64,000 bases of DNA from Pseudonocardia sp. SCN 73-27 (GTDB lineage: Bacteria; Actinomycetota; Actinomycetes; Mycobacteriales; Pseudonocardiaceae): positions 1 through 64,000 of the forward strand of contig MEGH01000023.1 of assembly GCA_001725415.1 (NCBI GenBank), written 5' to 3'. Position 1 is the stretch's first letter; every line of letters starts with the position of its first letter. A model generated the notes under the pieces. That model worked only from the letters and a program-made list of their open reading frames with translations, was not told where the DNA came from and ran no database searches. This document shows positions 17,610-27,086 of the stretch, piece by piece. Both the position numbers and the translations under genes were made by a program.

Positions 17610-18335
17610 TCAGGATGCGCCGATCGAGATGGTCGTCGACACCCCGACGGCGACGCCGCAGACGAGCGCGAGCAGCAGCCGCACCCCGGCGGCGGGGACG
17701 AGGGTCCGGCCGGCGGGCCGGGCGGCGGTGCCGGCGATCGTGCCCGCGGCGTACCCGGCGGCGACGACGAACGCCATCCCGAACGGCACGGCGAGCAGCA
17801 TCGCGACGCCGAGCAGGTACGGCAGCCCCGACACGAGCCGCGGGGCGACCCCGCCCCGCATGAGCGTGGCGACGGCGAACCCGGTGCGGGCCTCGCCCCA
17901 CTCGTCGTCGTCGGGGATGTCCTTGGGGATGCGCAACGGGTTGGCGGGCAACGGGAACCGCAGGACGCCGGCCTCCCGGAGCACGGCGACGAGCGCCACG
18001 GCGCCGACGAGGATCTCCGCCGCGATCTCCGGCACGACGAGCCGGACCAGCGCCCCGACGCCACCGAGGACCGCGGCGGCGAGTGCCGCGCCGAACGCGA
18101 CCCCGACGGAGGCCCAGCGGGTCATCTGCGGGGAGCGGGCGTCGGCCACCGAGACGGCCGACGTGCCGCCCGCGGCGCCCGCGACGAGGGCGAGCAGCAG
18201 CGCGGAGGCAGCCGCGGCGAGGTCGCGTTCGGCGACGAGGGCGGTCGTGGCGGCGAAAGCGCACACGACGGCGAGTGCCGCGGCGCCGGTGAGCAGGCGT
18301 CGCGACCAGGTGGCGCGCGGCCCCGTGGTCGTCAT
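17610..18335 (-). CDS. uncharacterised integral membrane protein paired with a CxxC protein
   Basis: This 241-residue protein has about six hydrophobic segments (near 17-37, 40-60, 78-98, 103-120, 165-190 and 215-237). A polar stretch at about 122-145 contains FPLPANPLRIPKDIPDDDEWGEARTG, with prolines and acidic residues. It contains no Cys-pair of its own in the membrane part apart from isolated cysteines. The ATG at 18335 is preceded by CACAGT and six bases, suggesting a leaderless start. Directly downstream lies the CxxC protein, so a transporter or redox-relay pair is possible. No known family was recognised. Confidence 0.7.
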   Translation of the reverse strand: MTTTGPRATWSRRLLTGAAALAVVCAFAATTALVAERDLAAAASALLLALVAGAAGGTSAVSVADARSPQMTRWASVGVAFGAALAAAVLGGVGALVRLVVPEIAAEILVGAVALVAVLREAGVLRFPLPANPLRIPKDIPDDDEWGEARTGFAVATLMRGGVAPRLVSGLPYLLGVAMLLAVPFGMAFVVAAGYAAGTIAGTAARPAGRTLVPAAGVRLLLALVCGVAVGVSTTISIGAS

Positions 18336-18428
18336 GGCCGAACTGTGCCAGGACACACCGGGCGGCCACGCGCGGCACGCCGACCCCGTAGCGTGGCGCG
18401 CACGGACCGTCGGCACCCGGGAGCACTG

Positions 18429-18755
18429 ATGAGCAACGACCCGAACCGCGACGAGCAGCCCGCGGACACCGTTGACGCGGAGATCGTCGAGACCCCGGCG
18501 GGGGACGCGGCGGCGATCACGCCTGCGGTGCCGAACCCCGGTGCGGAGAACGCGAGCGGCTACACCGACCGCGGCGTCCCGACCCTCGACCACGTGCGCG
18601 ACAAGATCGAGGGCCGATTCGCGACGTCGCTGGGCGCTGCGGAGCTGGCGGGCGAGACCGAGGCGGGACGCTCGGTGGCCGAGCAGGAGGCCGAGCGCGA
18701 GAAGAAGGCCAAGGAGAAGCTGGACGAGATCCGCCGGTCCCTCGGCGGGGGCTGA
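18429..18755 (+). CDS. small protein related to the C-terminal segment of PspA
   Basis: This 108-residue protein has an acidic, disordered N-terminus (1-50) and then residues 52-105, which align without gaps to residues 185-238 of the PspA encoded at 46721-47539. I count 22 identical residues in 54 positions, including the block VRxKIExRxAxxLGxAELA and the end LxxIRxSL. In PspA this segment follows the main coiled coil. A free copy could bind PspA or its partners and modulate the envelope-stress response, but this is inference. It is followed by the convergent sdhB gene, and the ATG at 18429 is the only sensible start. Confidence 0.75.
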   Translation: MSNDPNRDEQPADTVDAEIVETPAGDAAAITPAVPNPGAENASGYTDRGVPTLDHVRDKIEGRFATSLGAAELAGETEAGRSVAEQEAEREKKAKEKLDEIRRSLGGG

Positions 18756-18809
18756 CACGCGAGAGGGCGACGACCGCGTGTGCGGCCGTCGCCCTCGTCG
18801 CGAAGACCG

Positions 18810-19580
18810 TCAGCGGTTCTTGTTCGCGGCCTCACCGCGGCGGAACAGCTTGTTGCCCAGCCAGACCACCGGGTCGTACTTGCGGTCGACCACGCGCTCC
18901 TTGAGCGGGATCAGCGCGTTGTCGGTGATCTTGATGTGCTCGGGGCACACCTCGGTGCAGCACTTGGTGATGTTGCAGTACCCGAGGCCGTGCTCCTCCT
19001 GGGCGGCCGTCTGCCGGTCGGCCGAGTCGAGCGGGTGCATGTCCAGCTCGGCGATGCGCATGAGGTAGCGGGGGCCGGCGAAGGCCTCCTTGTTCTCCTC
19101 GTGGTCGCGCACGACGTGGCAGGTGTTCTGGCACAGGTAGCACTCGATGCACTTGCGGAACTCCTGGCTCCGCTCGACGTCGACCTGCTGCATGCGGTAC
19201 TCGCCCGGCTCGACGCCCTCCGGGGGCGCGAAGCTGGGGATCTCGCGGGCCTTCGTGTAGTTGAACGACACGTCGGTGACGAGGTCCCGGATCACCGGGA
19301 ACGTCCGCAGCGGCGTGACCGTGACGACCTCGTCCTCGGCGAACGTGTTCATCCGGGTCATGCACGCCAGGCGCGGACGGCCGTTGATCTCCATGCTGCA
19401 GGAGCCGCACTTGCCGGCCTTGCAGTTCCAGCGGACGGCGAGGTCCTGGGCCTCGGTCTGCTGGAGCCGGTGGATGATGTCGAGGACGACCTCGCCCTCG
19501 TTCACCTCGGCCGGGTAGTCGACGAGCTCACCCTTCTCGGAGTCTCCCCGCCACACCCGGAAGTGGGCCCAGTAGCTCAT
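18810..19580 (-). CDS. sdhB: succinate dehydrogenase iron-sulfur subunit (Sdh1-type)
   Basis: This 256-residue protein carries electrons from the flavoprotein to quinone. The [2Fe-2S] ferredoxin-like domain shows CKAGKCGSCSMEING and a further Cys at ACMT. The C-terminal domain has CIECYLCQNTCH and CNITKCCTEVCPEHI, supplying ligands for the [4Fe-4S] and [3Fe-4S] centres. Its ATG overlaps the stop of the upstream flavoprotein gene by four bases (ATGA), so the two are translationally coupled. Gene order and sequence resemble the mycobacterial Sdh1 operon (Rv0249c-Rv0247c). It ends 55 bases from the convergent PspA-tail gene. Confidence 0.94.
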   Translation of the reverse strand: MSYWAHFRVWRGDSEKGELVDYPAEVNEGEVVLDIIHRLQQTEAQDLAVRWNCKAGKCGSCSMEINGRPRLACMTRMNTFAEDEVVTVTPLRTFPVIRDLVTDVSFNYTKAREIPSFAPPEGVEPGEYRMQQVDVERSQEFRKCIECYLCQNTCHVVRDHEENKEAFAGPRYLMRIAELDMHPLDSADRQTAAQEEHGLGYCNITKCCTEVCPEHIKITDNALIPLKERVVDRKYDPVVWLGNKLFRRGEAANKNR

Positions 19581-21526
19581 GCCTTTTCTCCCTGGTCGGC
19601 CCGGTGCCCGCCGAGCTCCTCGCCGGTGAAGTACTTCTTCAGCTCGTCCATCTCGAAGATGTCGAGCAGGTCGGGCCGCATCGGGATCTGCTCCTTGCGG
19701 ACCATCTCGACGTTGTCCTCGCCCAGCGCCGACAGCACCAGCAGCACGTGGCGCCAGTCGGCGTCCATGACCGGGAAGTCGTCGCGGGTGTGCCCGCCGC
19801 GGCTCTCCTGACGCTCCAGCGCCGCCTTCGCCACGCACATGGAGACGAGCAGCATGTTGCGCAGGTCGAGGGCAAGGTGCCAGTTCGGGTTGAACTTGCG
19901 GTCGCCCTGGACGGCGACGGTGCGCGTGCGGGTGGCGATGTCCTCGAGCTTCTTGAGGGCCATCTCCATCTCGTCGGCCTTGCGGATGATGCCGACGAGC
20001 TCGTGCATCGTCTTCTGCAGCTCCAGGTGCACGACGAACGGGTTCTCCCCGCCCTCCGCGGCCGTGGTGAACGGCAGGAGCGCCCGGTCGACGGCGGCCG
20101 CGGCGTCGGTCTCCACGACGGCCGGACGGCGCCCGGCCAGCCCGTCGATGTACTCCGACGCGCCGGCGCCGCAGCGGCGGCCGAACACCAGCAGGTCGGA
20201 CAGCGAGTTTCCGCCGAGCCGGTTGGAGCCGTGCATGCCGCCGGAGCACTCGCCCGCGGCGAACAGGCCCGGCACGCGCGACATGCCGGTGTCGGGGTCG
20301 ACCTCGACGCCACCCATCACGTAGTGACAGGTCGGCCCGACCTCCATGGGCTCCTTGGTGATGTCGACGTCGGCCAGCTCCTTGAACTGGTGGTGCATCG
20401 ACGGGAGCCGCTTGAGGATCTCCTCGGGCTTGAGCCGCGTGGAGACGTCGAGGAACACGCCGCCGTGCGGGGTCCCGCGACCGGCCTTGACCTCGGAGTT
20501 GATCGCGCGCGCGACCTCGTCACGGGGCAGCAGCTCCGGCGGGCGGCGGTTGTTGTCCGGGTCGGTGTACCAGCGGTCCGCCTCCTCCTCCGTCGTCGCG
20601 TACAGGTCCTTGAAGACGTCGGCGATGTAGTCGAACATGAACCGTTTGCCCTCGGAGTTGCGCAGGACGCCACCGTCACCGCGGACCGACTCCGTGACCA
20701 GGATTCCCTTGACCGACGGCGGCCAGACCATGCCCGTCGGGTGGAACTGCAGGAACTCCATGTTGATCAGCGTCGCGCCGGCGCGCAGGGCCAGGGCGTG
20801 GCCGTCGCCGGTGTACTCCCAGGAGTTCGACGTCACCGAGTAGCTCTTGCCGACGCCACCGGTGGCCAGCACGATCGCCGGCGCGTTGAACCGGACGAAC
20901 CGGCCCGTGGAACGGAAGTAGCCGAAGCAGCCGGCGATCGCGCCGTCGGCCTTGAAGAGGTCGGTGATCGTCGTCTCGTGGAAGACGCGGATGTTGGCCT
21001 CGTAGTCGCCCGTGGCCTTGAAGTCCTCCTGCTGCAGGGAGACGATCTTCTGCTGCAGGGTGCGGATCAGCTCCAGGCCGGTGCGGTCACCGACGTGCGC
21101 CAGCCTCGGGTAGGTGTGCCCGCCGAAGTTGCGCTGGCTGATCTTGCCGTCCTTGGTGCGGTCGAACAGCGCACCGTAGGTCTCCATCTCCCAGACCCGC
21201 TGCGGGGCCTCCTTGGCGTGGAGCTCGGCCATCCGCCAGTTGTTGAGGAACTTGCCGCCGCGCATCGTGTCGCCGAAGTGCACACGCCAGTTGTCGTTCG
21301 GGTTGGCGTTGCCCATCGCGGCGGCGCAGCCGCCCTCGGCCATGACCGTGTGGGCCTTGCCGAACAGCGACTTGGAGATGATCGCGGTCCGCTTCCCCTG
21401 GGCGCGCGCCTCGATGGCGGCGCGCAGCCCGGCACCACCGGCACCGATGACGACGACGTCGTAGTCGTGGATCTCCACGTCATGGTCGTCTGTGTGTACC
21501 TGCTGTGCAGTCGTCATGTCTGTCAC
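19577..21526 (-). CDS. sdhA: succinate dehydrogenase flavoprotein subunit (Sdh1-type)
   Basis: This protein of about 649 residues oxidises succinate using covalent FAD. The dinucleotide fold DYDVVVIGAGGAGLRAAIEA is near the N-terminus, and the FAD-linking His is in KAHTVMAEGGCAA. The substrate region shows LQFHPTGM and SVRGDGGVLRN, and the capping and FAD end GLFAAGECSGGMHGSNRLGGNSL is intact. The GTG at 21526 overlaps the stop of the membrane-anchor gene by four bases (GTGA), and ATG 21517 is an alternative three codons in. The downstream sdhB ATG overlaps its stop. This places it as the middle gene of a three-gene Sdh1 operon. Confidence 0.94.
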   Translation of the reverse strand: MTDMTTAQQVHTDDHDVEIHDYDVVVIGAGGAGLRAAIEARAQGKRTAIISKSLFGKAHTVMAEGGCAAAMGNANPNDNWRVHFGDTMRGGKFLNNWRMAELHAKEAPQRVWEMETYGALFDRTKDGKISQRNFGGHTYPRLAHVGDRTGLELIRTLQQKIVSLQQEDFKATGDYEANIRVFHETTITDLFKADGAIAGCFGYFRSTGRFVRFNAPAIVLATGGVGKSYSVTSNSWEYTGDGHALALRAGATLINMEFLQFHPTGMVWPPSVKGILVTESVRGDGGVLRNSEGKRFMFDYIADVFKDLYATTEEEADRWYTDPDNNRRPPELLPRDEVARAINSEVKAGRGTPHGGVFLDVSTRLKPEEILKRLPSMHHQFKELADVDITKEPMEVGPTCHYVMGGVEVDPDTGMSRVPGLFAAGECSGGMHGSNRLGGNSLSDLLVFGRRCGAGASEYIDGLAGRRPAVVETDAAAAVDRALLPFTTAAEGGENPFVVHLELQKTMHELVGIIRKADEMEMALKKLEDIATRTRTVAVQGDRKFNPNWHLALDLRNMLLVSMCVAKAALERQESRGGHTRDDFPVMDADWRHVLLVLSALGEDNVEMVRKEQIPMRPDLLDIFEMDELKKYFTGEELGGHRADQGEKA

Positions 21527-22329
21527 CCCACGATCCGGGGGTCGCCCCACCAACCGGCGGACACGGCCATGATGTAGAAGTCGGTGATCGCCAGGCTGGC
21601 CAGCGTCGTCCAGGCCAGCTGCATGTGCTTGCCGTTGAGGATCGACACCTGGCCCCACAGCTTGTAGCGCAACGGGTGCTTGCTGAAGTGGTTCAGCCGG
21701 CCGCCGATGATGCTGCGGCACGAGTGGCACGACGCCGTGTACAGCCAGAGCAGCACGACGTTGGCGACCAGGATGATGTTGCCGAGCCCGAAGCCGAACG
21801 AGCCGTCCTTGTTGATGAACGCGACGACGGCGTCGTAGGTGTTGACCAGCGAGATCAGCGCCGCGATGTAGAAGAAGTAGCGGTGCAGGTTCTGCGCCAG
21901 CAGCGGGAAGCGGGTCTCACCGGTGTACTTCTTGTGCGGCTCGGCCACTGCGCACGCGGGCGGCGACAGGTAGAAGGCGCGGTAGTAGGCCTTCCGGTAG
22001 TAGTAGCAGGTGAGCCGGAACAGCAGCAGGAACGGCAGCGAGACCGCGGCGTACGGCAGCCACCACACGTCCGGCAGGAACTGCCCGAAGTGCGACGCCT
22101 CCGGGTAGCAGCCGACGGAGAAGCACGGCGAGTAGAACGGCGTCAGATAGCTGTAGTTCTGATCGGCCGTGAAGTAGAAGGCCTGCATGAACGCGCGCAC
22201 GGTCGCGTAGATGACCCACGCACCGAGTCCGGCGACGTTCAGCAGGGGCGGCAGCCACCACCGGTCGGTGCGCAGCGTCCGCTCGCTGATCTGCGCCCTA
22301 CCGGTGGACGCGTCTGTGGTGGATGACAC
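21523..22329 (-). CDS. sdhC: succinate dehydrogenase membrane anchor subunit (Sdh1-type)
   Basis: This 268-residue membrane protein corresponds to the large anchor of mycobacterial Sdh1 (Rv0249c-like, similar length). Five hydrophobic segments are visible. Two Cys/His motifs stand out: SPCFSVGCYPEASH in the first extracytoplasmic loop, and YTASCHSCRSIIGGRLNHFSKH near residues 195-215. Published structural work on mycobacterial Sdh1 reported a membrane-embedded Rieske-type cluster, and these motifs are candidates for its ligands. The GTG at 22329 is preceded by GATGAGGAT at a suitable distance. The frame is open further upstream but there is low-complexity and lacks a ribosome site. It leads the three-gene operon. 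Confidence 0.88.
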   Translation of the reverse strand: MSSTTDASTGRAQISERTLRTDRWWLPPLLNVAGLGAWVIYATVRAFMQAFYFTADQNYSYLTPFYSPCFSVGCYPEASHFGQFLPDVWWLPYAAVSLPFLLLFRLTCYYYRKAYYRAFYLSPPACAVAEPHKKYTGETRFPLLAQNLHRYFFYIAALISLVNTYDAVVAFINKDGSFGFGLGNIILVANVVLLWLYTASCHSCRSIIGGRLNHFSKHPLRYKLWGQVSILNGKHMQLAWTTLASLAITDFYIMAVSAGWWGDPRIVG

Positions 22330-22514
22330 GTCGGGATCCTCATCTGTTCCAGGCGTCGCCGCTGACTCTGACCAGACTTTCGCCGCGACGCCGGGGCTGT
22401 TGGATTTGCCGGAGCCTACGACGTCGGACGTCCGGCCGTGTCGTCGGGCCGACGGAACTCCGCAGGTCGAGACACGGGTCACACCACTGTCGGTGATCAC
22501 CGGGAACGCCGAGC

Positions 22515-22541
22515 AGCCCGGCCCCTCCGGAGGGTCGGGCT
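22515..22541 (-). terminator. hairpin terminator between the two succinate dehydrogenase operons
   Basis: Arms AGCCCGGCCC (22515-22524) and GGGTCGGGCT (22532-22541) pair with one G-U, around a 7-base loop. It lies 32 bases downstream of the stop of the second sdhB and separates the two operons. The rest of the 243-base gap, which should hold the Sdh1 promoter, shows a possible TAGGCT hexamer on the minus strand near 22417. Confidence 0.6.
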
Positions 22542-22572
22542 CTCGTCGCGCGGCGCCCTGCGCCGCCCTCGG

Positions 22573-23328
22573 TCAGGCGCTGCGCCTCCGCGCCTTCCGC
22601 GCCGCGAGGTAGTCACGGTTCAGCTGGGAGATCACGTCGAGCGGGATCTCCTTGGGGCATGCGACCGCGCACTCGCCGGTGTTGGTGCAGCCGCCGAAGC
22701 CCGACGCGTCGTGCTCCTCGACCATGGCGAGCACCCGGCTGTTGCGCTCCGGCCGGCCCTGCGGCATCTCGCCGAGGTGGGTGATCTTGGCGCCGAGGAA
22801 CAGCGATCCCGACCCATTGGGGCAGGCTGCGACGCACGCGCCGCAGCCGATGCAGGCCGCCGCGGTGAACGCGCGGTCGGCCTGGTCCTTGGGCACCGGG
22901 ACGGCGTGGGCGTCGGGCGCCGAACCCGTCGGCGCGGAGATGTAGCCGCCGGCGGCGATGATGCGGTCGAACGCGCCCCGGTCGACGACCAGGTCCTTCA
23001 CGACGGGGAACGCCCCCGCCCGGAACGGCTCCACCGTGATCGTGTCGCCGTCCTTGAAATGCCGCAGGTGCAGCTGGCACGTCGTGGTGGCCTTCTCCGG
23101 GCCGTGCGGCTGTCCGTCGATGACCATGCTGCACGCGCCGCAGATGCCCTCGCGACAGTCGTGGTCGAACGCGACCGGCTCCTCGCCGTCGACCGTCAGC
23201 TTCTCGTTGAGCACGTCGAGCAGCTCGAGGAACGACATGTCCGGCGACGCGTCGTCGACGTCGTAGCGCTTCATGGAGCCACGGTCGTCGGCGTCGTGTT
23301 GGCGCCAGACCTTCAGGTGCAACCTCAC
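22573..23328 (-). CDS. sdhB: succinate dehydrogenase/fumarate reductase iron-sulfur subunit (SdhCAB type)
   Basis: This 251-residue subunit belongs to the second, unrelated complex. The ferredoxin domain shows [23 protein letters not shown] with a fourth Cys at TTCQLH. The C-terminal domain has [17 protein letters not shown] and [21 protein letters not shown]. Compared with the Sdh1 paralogue in this window, the cluster spacing and the N-terminus ([10 protein letters not shown]) differ clearly, so the two are not recent duplicates. The GTG at 23328 lies 16 bases after the stop of the flavoprotein gene. It is the last gene of its operon and is followed by a hairpin. Confidence 0.92.
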   Translation of the reverse strand: MRLHLKVWRQHDADDRGSMKRYDVDDASPDMSFLELLDVLNEKLTVDGEEPVAFDHDCREGICGACSMVIDGQPHGPEKATTTCQLHLRHFKDGDTITVEPFRAGAFPVVKDLVVDRGAFDRIIAAGGYISAPTGSAPDAHAVPVPKDQADRAFTAAACIGCGACVAACPNGSGSLFLGAKITHLGEMPQGRPERNSRVLAMVEEHDASGFGGCTNTGECAVACPKEIPLDVISQLNRDYLAARKARRRSA

Positions 23329-23344
23329 TCGTAGCTCCGCCGGA

Positions 23345-25291
23345 TCATTTGTAGCTCCGTTGTGTGGGGGCCACGTACTCGAACGTCAGGTCCTCCTTGT
23401 GCAGGACCGGCGCCTCGCCGCGGCCGGTGAACTCCCACGCCGCGGCGTAGGAGAAGTGCTCGTCGTCGCGGGCGGCCTCGCCGTCGGGCGTCTGGCTCTC
23501 CGCGCGGAAGTGGCCGCCGCAGGACTCGTTGCGGTGCAACGCGTCCAGGCACATGAGCTCGGCCAGCTCGAAGAAGTCGCCGACGCGGCCCGCGCGCTCC
23601 AGGCTCTGGTTGAGCTCGACGCCGGTGCCCGGCACCAGGACGTTCTCCCAGAACTCCTTGCGCAGCTCCGGGATCCGGTCGAGCGCCTTGCGCAGCCCGG
23701 CCTCGGTGCGCTCCATGCCGCAGTGCTCCCACATGAGGTGGCCGAGCTCACGGTGGAAGGAGTCGACGGTCCGCGTCCCGTTGATCGACAGCAGCGTGTC
23801 GATCCGTTGCGCCACTTCCTCCTCGGCCGCCTTCACGGCCGGGTGGTCGGGGTCGACGGGGTCGTGGTCGGACGTCGCCAGATAGTCGCCGATCGTCGAC
23901 GGCAGCACGAAGTAGCCGTCGGCCAGACCCTGCATCAGCGCCGAGGCGCCGAGCCGGTTCGCACCGTGGTCGGAGAAGTTCGCCTCACCGACGACGAAAA
24001 GCCCGGGGATCGTCGACTGCAGGTCGTAGTCGACCCACAGGCCACCCATCGTGTAGTGCACGGCCGGGTAGATGCGCATCGGGACCTGGTAGGGGTCCTC
24101 ACCGGTGATGCGCTGGTACATCTGGAAGAGGTTCCCGTACCTGGCCTCCACCGCCGGCCGCCCCAGACGGCGGATGACCTCGGCGAAGTCCAGGAACACA
24201 CCCAGCCCGCCGGGGCCGACGCCGCGGCCCTCGTCGCACACGTTCTTCGCCGCGCGCGACGCGATGTCACGCGGGACCAGGTTTCCGAACGCCGGGTACT
24301 GACGCTCCAGGAAGTAGTCGCGCTCCGCCTCCGGGATCAGGTTCGGATCGCGGTCGTCGCCCTTCTCCAGCGGGACCCAGACGCGGCCGTCGTTGCGCAG
24401 CGACTCCGACATCAGCGTCAGCTTCGACTGGTGGTCACCGCTCACCGGGATGCACGTCGGGTGGATCTGGGTGAAGCACGGGTTGGCGAACAGCGCGCCC
24501 TTGCGGTGCGCCCGCCACGACGCGGTGACGTTGCAGCCCTTGGCGTTCGTCGACAGGAAGAAGACGTTGCCGTACCCACCCGACGCCAGGACGACGGCGT
24601 CGGCCAGGTGGCTGCGGGTCTCACCGGTGATCAGGTCGCGCGCCACGATGCCGCGGGCGTGCCCGTCGACGACGATCAGCTCCAGCATCTCGTGCCGCGG
24701 GTACATGGTGACCCCGCCGGCGTCGACCTGCCGCTCCAGCGCCTGGTAGGCGCCAAGCAGCAACTGCTGGCCCGTCTGACCGCGCGCGTAGAACGTCCGG
24801 GACACCTGCGCGCCACCGAACGAACGGTTGTCGAGCAGGCCGCCGTACTCGCGGGCGAACGGGACGCCCTGCGCGACGCACTGGTCGATGATCTGGCGGC
24901 TGATCTCGGCGAGGCGGTGGACGTTGGACTCCCGCGCCCGGAAGTCGCCGCCCTTCACCGTGTCGTAGAACAGCCGGTGGACGCTGTCGCCGTCGTTGCG
25001 GTAGTTCTTCGCGGCGTTGATGCCGCCCTGCGCCGCGATCGAGTGCGCGCGCCGCGGGCTGTCCTGGTAGCAGAACGAGCTGACCCGGTAGCCGAGCTCG
25101 GCCAGCGTCGCCGACGCCGAACCGCCCGCCAGACCCGTGCCGACGACGATCACGTGCATCTTGCGCTTGTTCGCCGGGTTGACCAGCTTCACGCCGAAGC
25201 GGCGGCGTTCCCAGCGCGTCTCGATGGGGCCGTCGGGCGCGGCGCGGTCGGCGACCGGCTCGCCGATGGTGAAGTCCGAGTAAGTGGTCAT
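23345..25291 (-). CDS. sdhA: succinate dehydrogenase/fumarate reductase flavoprotein subunit (SdhCAB type)
   Basis: This 648-residue flavoprotein starts with a short leader and the FAD-binding segment [21 protein letters not shown]. The His for covalent FAD is in [17 protein letters not shown]. The active-site region shows [13 protein letters not shown] and [14 protein letters not shown], and the C-terminal FAD contact [23 protein letters not shown] is complete. The sequence is of the type found with a single five-helix cytochrome b, as in Bacillus and in many actinobacteria. The ATG at 25291 is preceded by GAGGAGGGACT, a strong ribosome site. It lies between the cytochrome b gene (stop 12 bases upstream) and sdhB. 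Confidence 0.93.
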   Translation of the reverse strand: MTTYSDFTIGEPVADRAAPDGPIETRWERRRFGVKLVNPANKRKMHVIVVGTGLAGGSASATLAELGYRVSSFCYQDSPRRAHSIAAQGGINAAKNYRNDGDSVHRLFYDTVKGGDFRARESNVHRLAEISRQIIDQCVAQGVPFAREYGGLLDNRSFGGAQVSRTFYARGQTGQQLLLGAYQALERQVDAGGVTMYPRHEMLELIVVDGHARGIVARDLITGETRSHLADAVVLASGGYGNVFFLSTNAKGCNVTASWRAHRKGALFANPCFTQIHPTCIPVSGDHQSKLTLMSESLRNDGRVWVPLEKGDDRDPNLIPEAERDYFLERQYPAFGNLVPRDIASRAAKNVCDEGRGVGPGGLGVFLDFAEVIRRLGRPAVEARYGNLFQMYQRITGEDPYQVPMRIYPAVHYTMGGLWVDYDLQSTIPGLFVVGEANFSDHGANRLGASALMQGLADGYFVLPSTIGDYLATSDHDPVDPDHPAVKAAEEEVAQRIDTLLSINGTRTVDSFHRELGHLMWEHCGMERTEAGLRKALDRIPELRKEFWENVLVPGTGVELNQSLERAGRVGDFFELAELMCLDALHRNESCGGHFRAESQTPDGEAARDDEHFSYAAAWEFTGRGEAPVLHKEDLTFEYVAPTQRSYK

Positions 25292-25302
25292 GGAGTCCCT
25301 CC

Positions 25303-26040
25303 TCAGACCAGGCCGAACGTCGCGGCGAACGGCACCGACAGGAATCCGACGACCAGCACCGCCGCGAACACGAACGCGAACGTCTTCAGCGCGCGCTGGG
25401 TGAGGGCGTTGGAGCGGCCGAACGTCTGCAGCCCGCTCCACAGCCCGTGCCGGACGTGAAAGCCGACCGTGAGCACGGCGAGCGTGTAGAACAGCGTCAG
25501 GTACCAGCGCGACGGGTCGAAGTCGGCCACGACGTTGGCGTGGACCGCGCCGTGGACGCCGTTCGGGTTGAGCGTTCCCGTCGTCAGGTCCAGCACGTGG
25601 TAGATCGCGAACAGCAGGATGATCACGCCGCCCCAGCGCATCGTGCGGGCCGCGTAGCTGCCCTGCACCGGCTGACGGTGGACGTAGCGGACCGGGCGGG
25701 CCGCGCGGGCCCGGCGGGCCAGCACGATCGCCGACACCACGTGCGCGACGAGCGCGACCGTCAGGATCACGCGGATCGCCCACAGCACCCCGGCGTAGGG
25801 GACAGCCGGCTCCAGCAGGGTGCGCAGCCAGGCCGAGTAGGAGTCGAGGGCGTCGGCACCGAAGAAGATCTTCAGGTTGCCGATCATGTGGAGCACGAGG
25901 TACAGCAGCATCGCGGCACCGGAAGCCGCCATCACGTACTTGAGGACCACCGACGGCACTCGCCGACGGCGGCGAACGGGGACCGGCCGCTTCGCGGGGG
26001 TGGTCCCCACGGTGGTGGGCCGATCGGCAGTCGTCGTCAC
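25303..26040 (-). CDS. sdhC: succinate dehydrogenase cytochrome b subunit (five-helix, type B)
   Basis: This 245-residue protein anchors the second complex and is expected to bind two hemes and quinone. Five hydrophobic helices are seen at about 32-53, 80-103, 133-152, 177-198 and 218-240. Histidines placed for heme binding occur in [25 protein letters not shown] and [12 protein letters not shown], one pair on each side. The N-terminus (1-30) is basic and proline-rich. The GTG at 26040 is the first gene of the operon. A LysR gene diverges 77 bases away and is the likely regulator of the operon. Confidence 0.92.
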   Translation of the reverse strand: MTTTADRPTTVGTTPAKRPVPVRRRRRVPSVVLKYVMAASGAAMLLYLVLHMIGNLKIFFGADALDSYSAWLRTLLEPAVPYAGVLWAIRVILTVALVAHVVSAIVLARRARAARPVRYVHRQPVQGSYAARTMRWGGVIILLFAIYHVLDLTTGTLNPNGVHGAVHANVVADFDPSRWYLTLFYTLAVLTVGFHVRHGLWSGLQTFGRSNALTQRALKTFAFVFAAVLVVGFLSVPFAATFGLV

Positions 26041-26117
26041 GGGTCAAGTGGACGTCCCACAGGGGCTAAAGGTCCAATGCATGAGAACGACGACACCGAT
26101 GCACGTAGGGTATAGCC

Positions 26118-27062
26118 GTGACGCTGCAGCAGCTTGCGTACTTCCTCGCCCTCGCCGACGTGCGCAGCTTCACTCGTGCGGCGGATCGGATGGGTGTCGC
26201 CCAACCCACACTGTCGCGCCAGCTCAAGGCCCTCGAGGACAGCCTCGGCGCCCCGCTCGTCAACCGCTCCCAGGGCCGGCTCACCCTCACCCCCGCCGGT
26301 GAGGCCATCCTCCCGCTGGCCCGGCGCATGGTCGCCGACGCCGAGAACGCCCGCGCCGCCGTCGCGGAGGTCGTCGGGCTGCGCCGCGGCCGCGTCCGCG
26401 TCGGCGCCACCCCGTCGCTGTGCATCGGCGTCCTCGCCGACGCCATCCCCGTCTTCCACGGCCGCTACCCCGAGCTGTCGATCGAGCTGTCCGAGAACGG
26501 CTCCCAGCTGCTCGTCGGTGGCCTCGAACGCGGCGAGCTCGACGTCGCCGTCCTCGTCGTCCCCCGCCAGGGGCTCGACCCCTCCCTCGAGGTGACGCCA
26601 CTGCTGCGCGAACGGCTCTCCGTCGCCTCGCCGCGCTCCGAGCCCCCGCCGTCGGGCCGCGGCACGATGAGCATCACCGAGCTGTCCCGGCGGGCGCTGG
26701 TGATGTTCCGGCGCGGGTACGACCTGCGAGAGGTCACCCTGCGCGCCTACGCCGACGCCGGGGTCGAGCCGCGGTTCGCCGTCGAGGGCGGGGAGATGGA
26801 CGCCGTGCTCCGGCTCGTCGAGACCGGCACCGGCGTCGCCGTGGTACCCGACCTGGTGTTCGCGGGCCGGCCACGGCTGCGCCGCACCGCCCTCACCCCG
26901 CCGCTCTACCGGACCGTGGCCCTGACGCGGCGGACCGACGTGTCCCCCACCCCCGCGGTACAGGCGTTCCAGGACACCCTGCTCGGGTTCCTCGCCGAGG
27001 CCGAGACGATCGGCGACCTGGGTACCGACGTGCAGGTCCTGCACCGCTCTCCGGCCCCCTGA
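26118..27062 (+). CDS. LysR family transcriptional regulator
   Basis: This 314-residue protein has the classical LysR layout. The N-terminal winged helix (1-62) contains LQQLAYFLALADVRSFTRAADRMGVAQPTLSRQLKALEDSLG. A linker helix and an effector-binding domain (about 90-295) follow, starting RVGATPSLCIGVLADAIPVFHGRYP. It diverges from the sdhCAB operon, and the usual LysR behaviour would be to control that operon and itself from the shared 77-base gap. The gap contains TAGGGT (26106-26111) six bases before the GTG, so the transcript is probably leaderless. The effector is unknown; a dicarboxylate would be sensible but is speculation. Confidence 0.92.
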   Translation: MTLQQLAYFLALADVRSFTRAADRMGVAQPTLSRQLKALEDSLGAPLVNRSQGRLTLTPAGEAILPLARRMVADAENARAAVAEVVGLRRGRVRVGATPSLCIGVLADAIPVFHGRYPELSIELSENGSQLLVGGLERGELDVAVLVVPRQGLDPSLEVTPLLRERLSVASPRSEPPPSGRGTMSITELSRRALVMFRRGYDLREVTLRAYADAGVEPRFAVEGGEMDAVLRLVETGTGVAVVPDLVFAGRPRLRRTALTPPLYRTVALTRRTDVSPTPAVQAFQDTLLGFLAEAETIGDLGTDVQVLHRSPAP

Positions 27063-27086
27063 CCCGCCCGCCCTCGCGGCTGCCGC

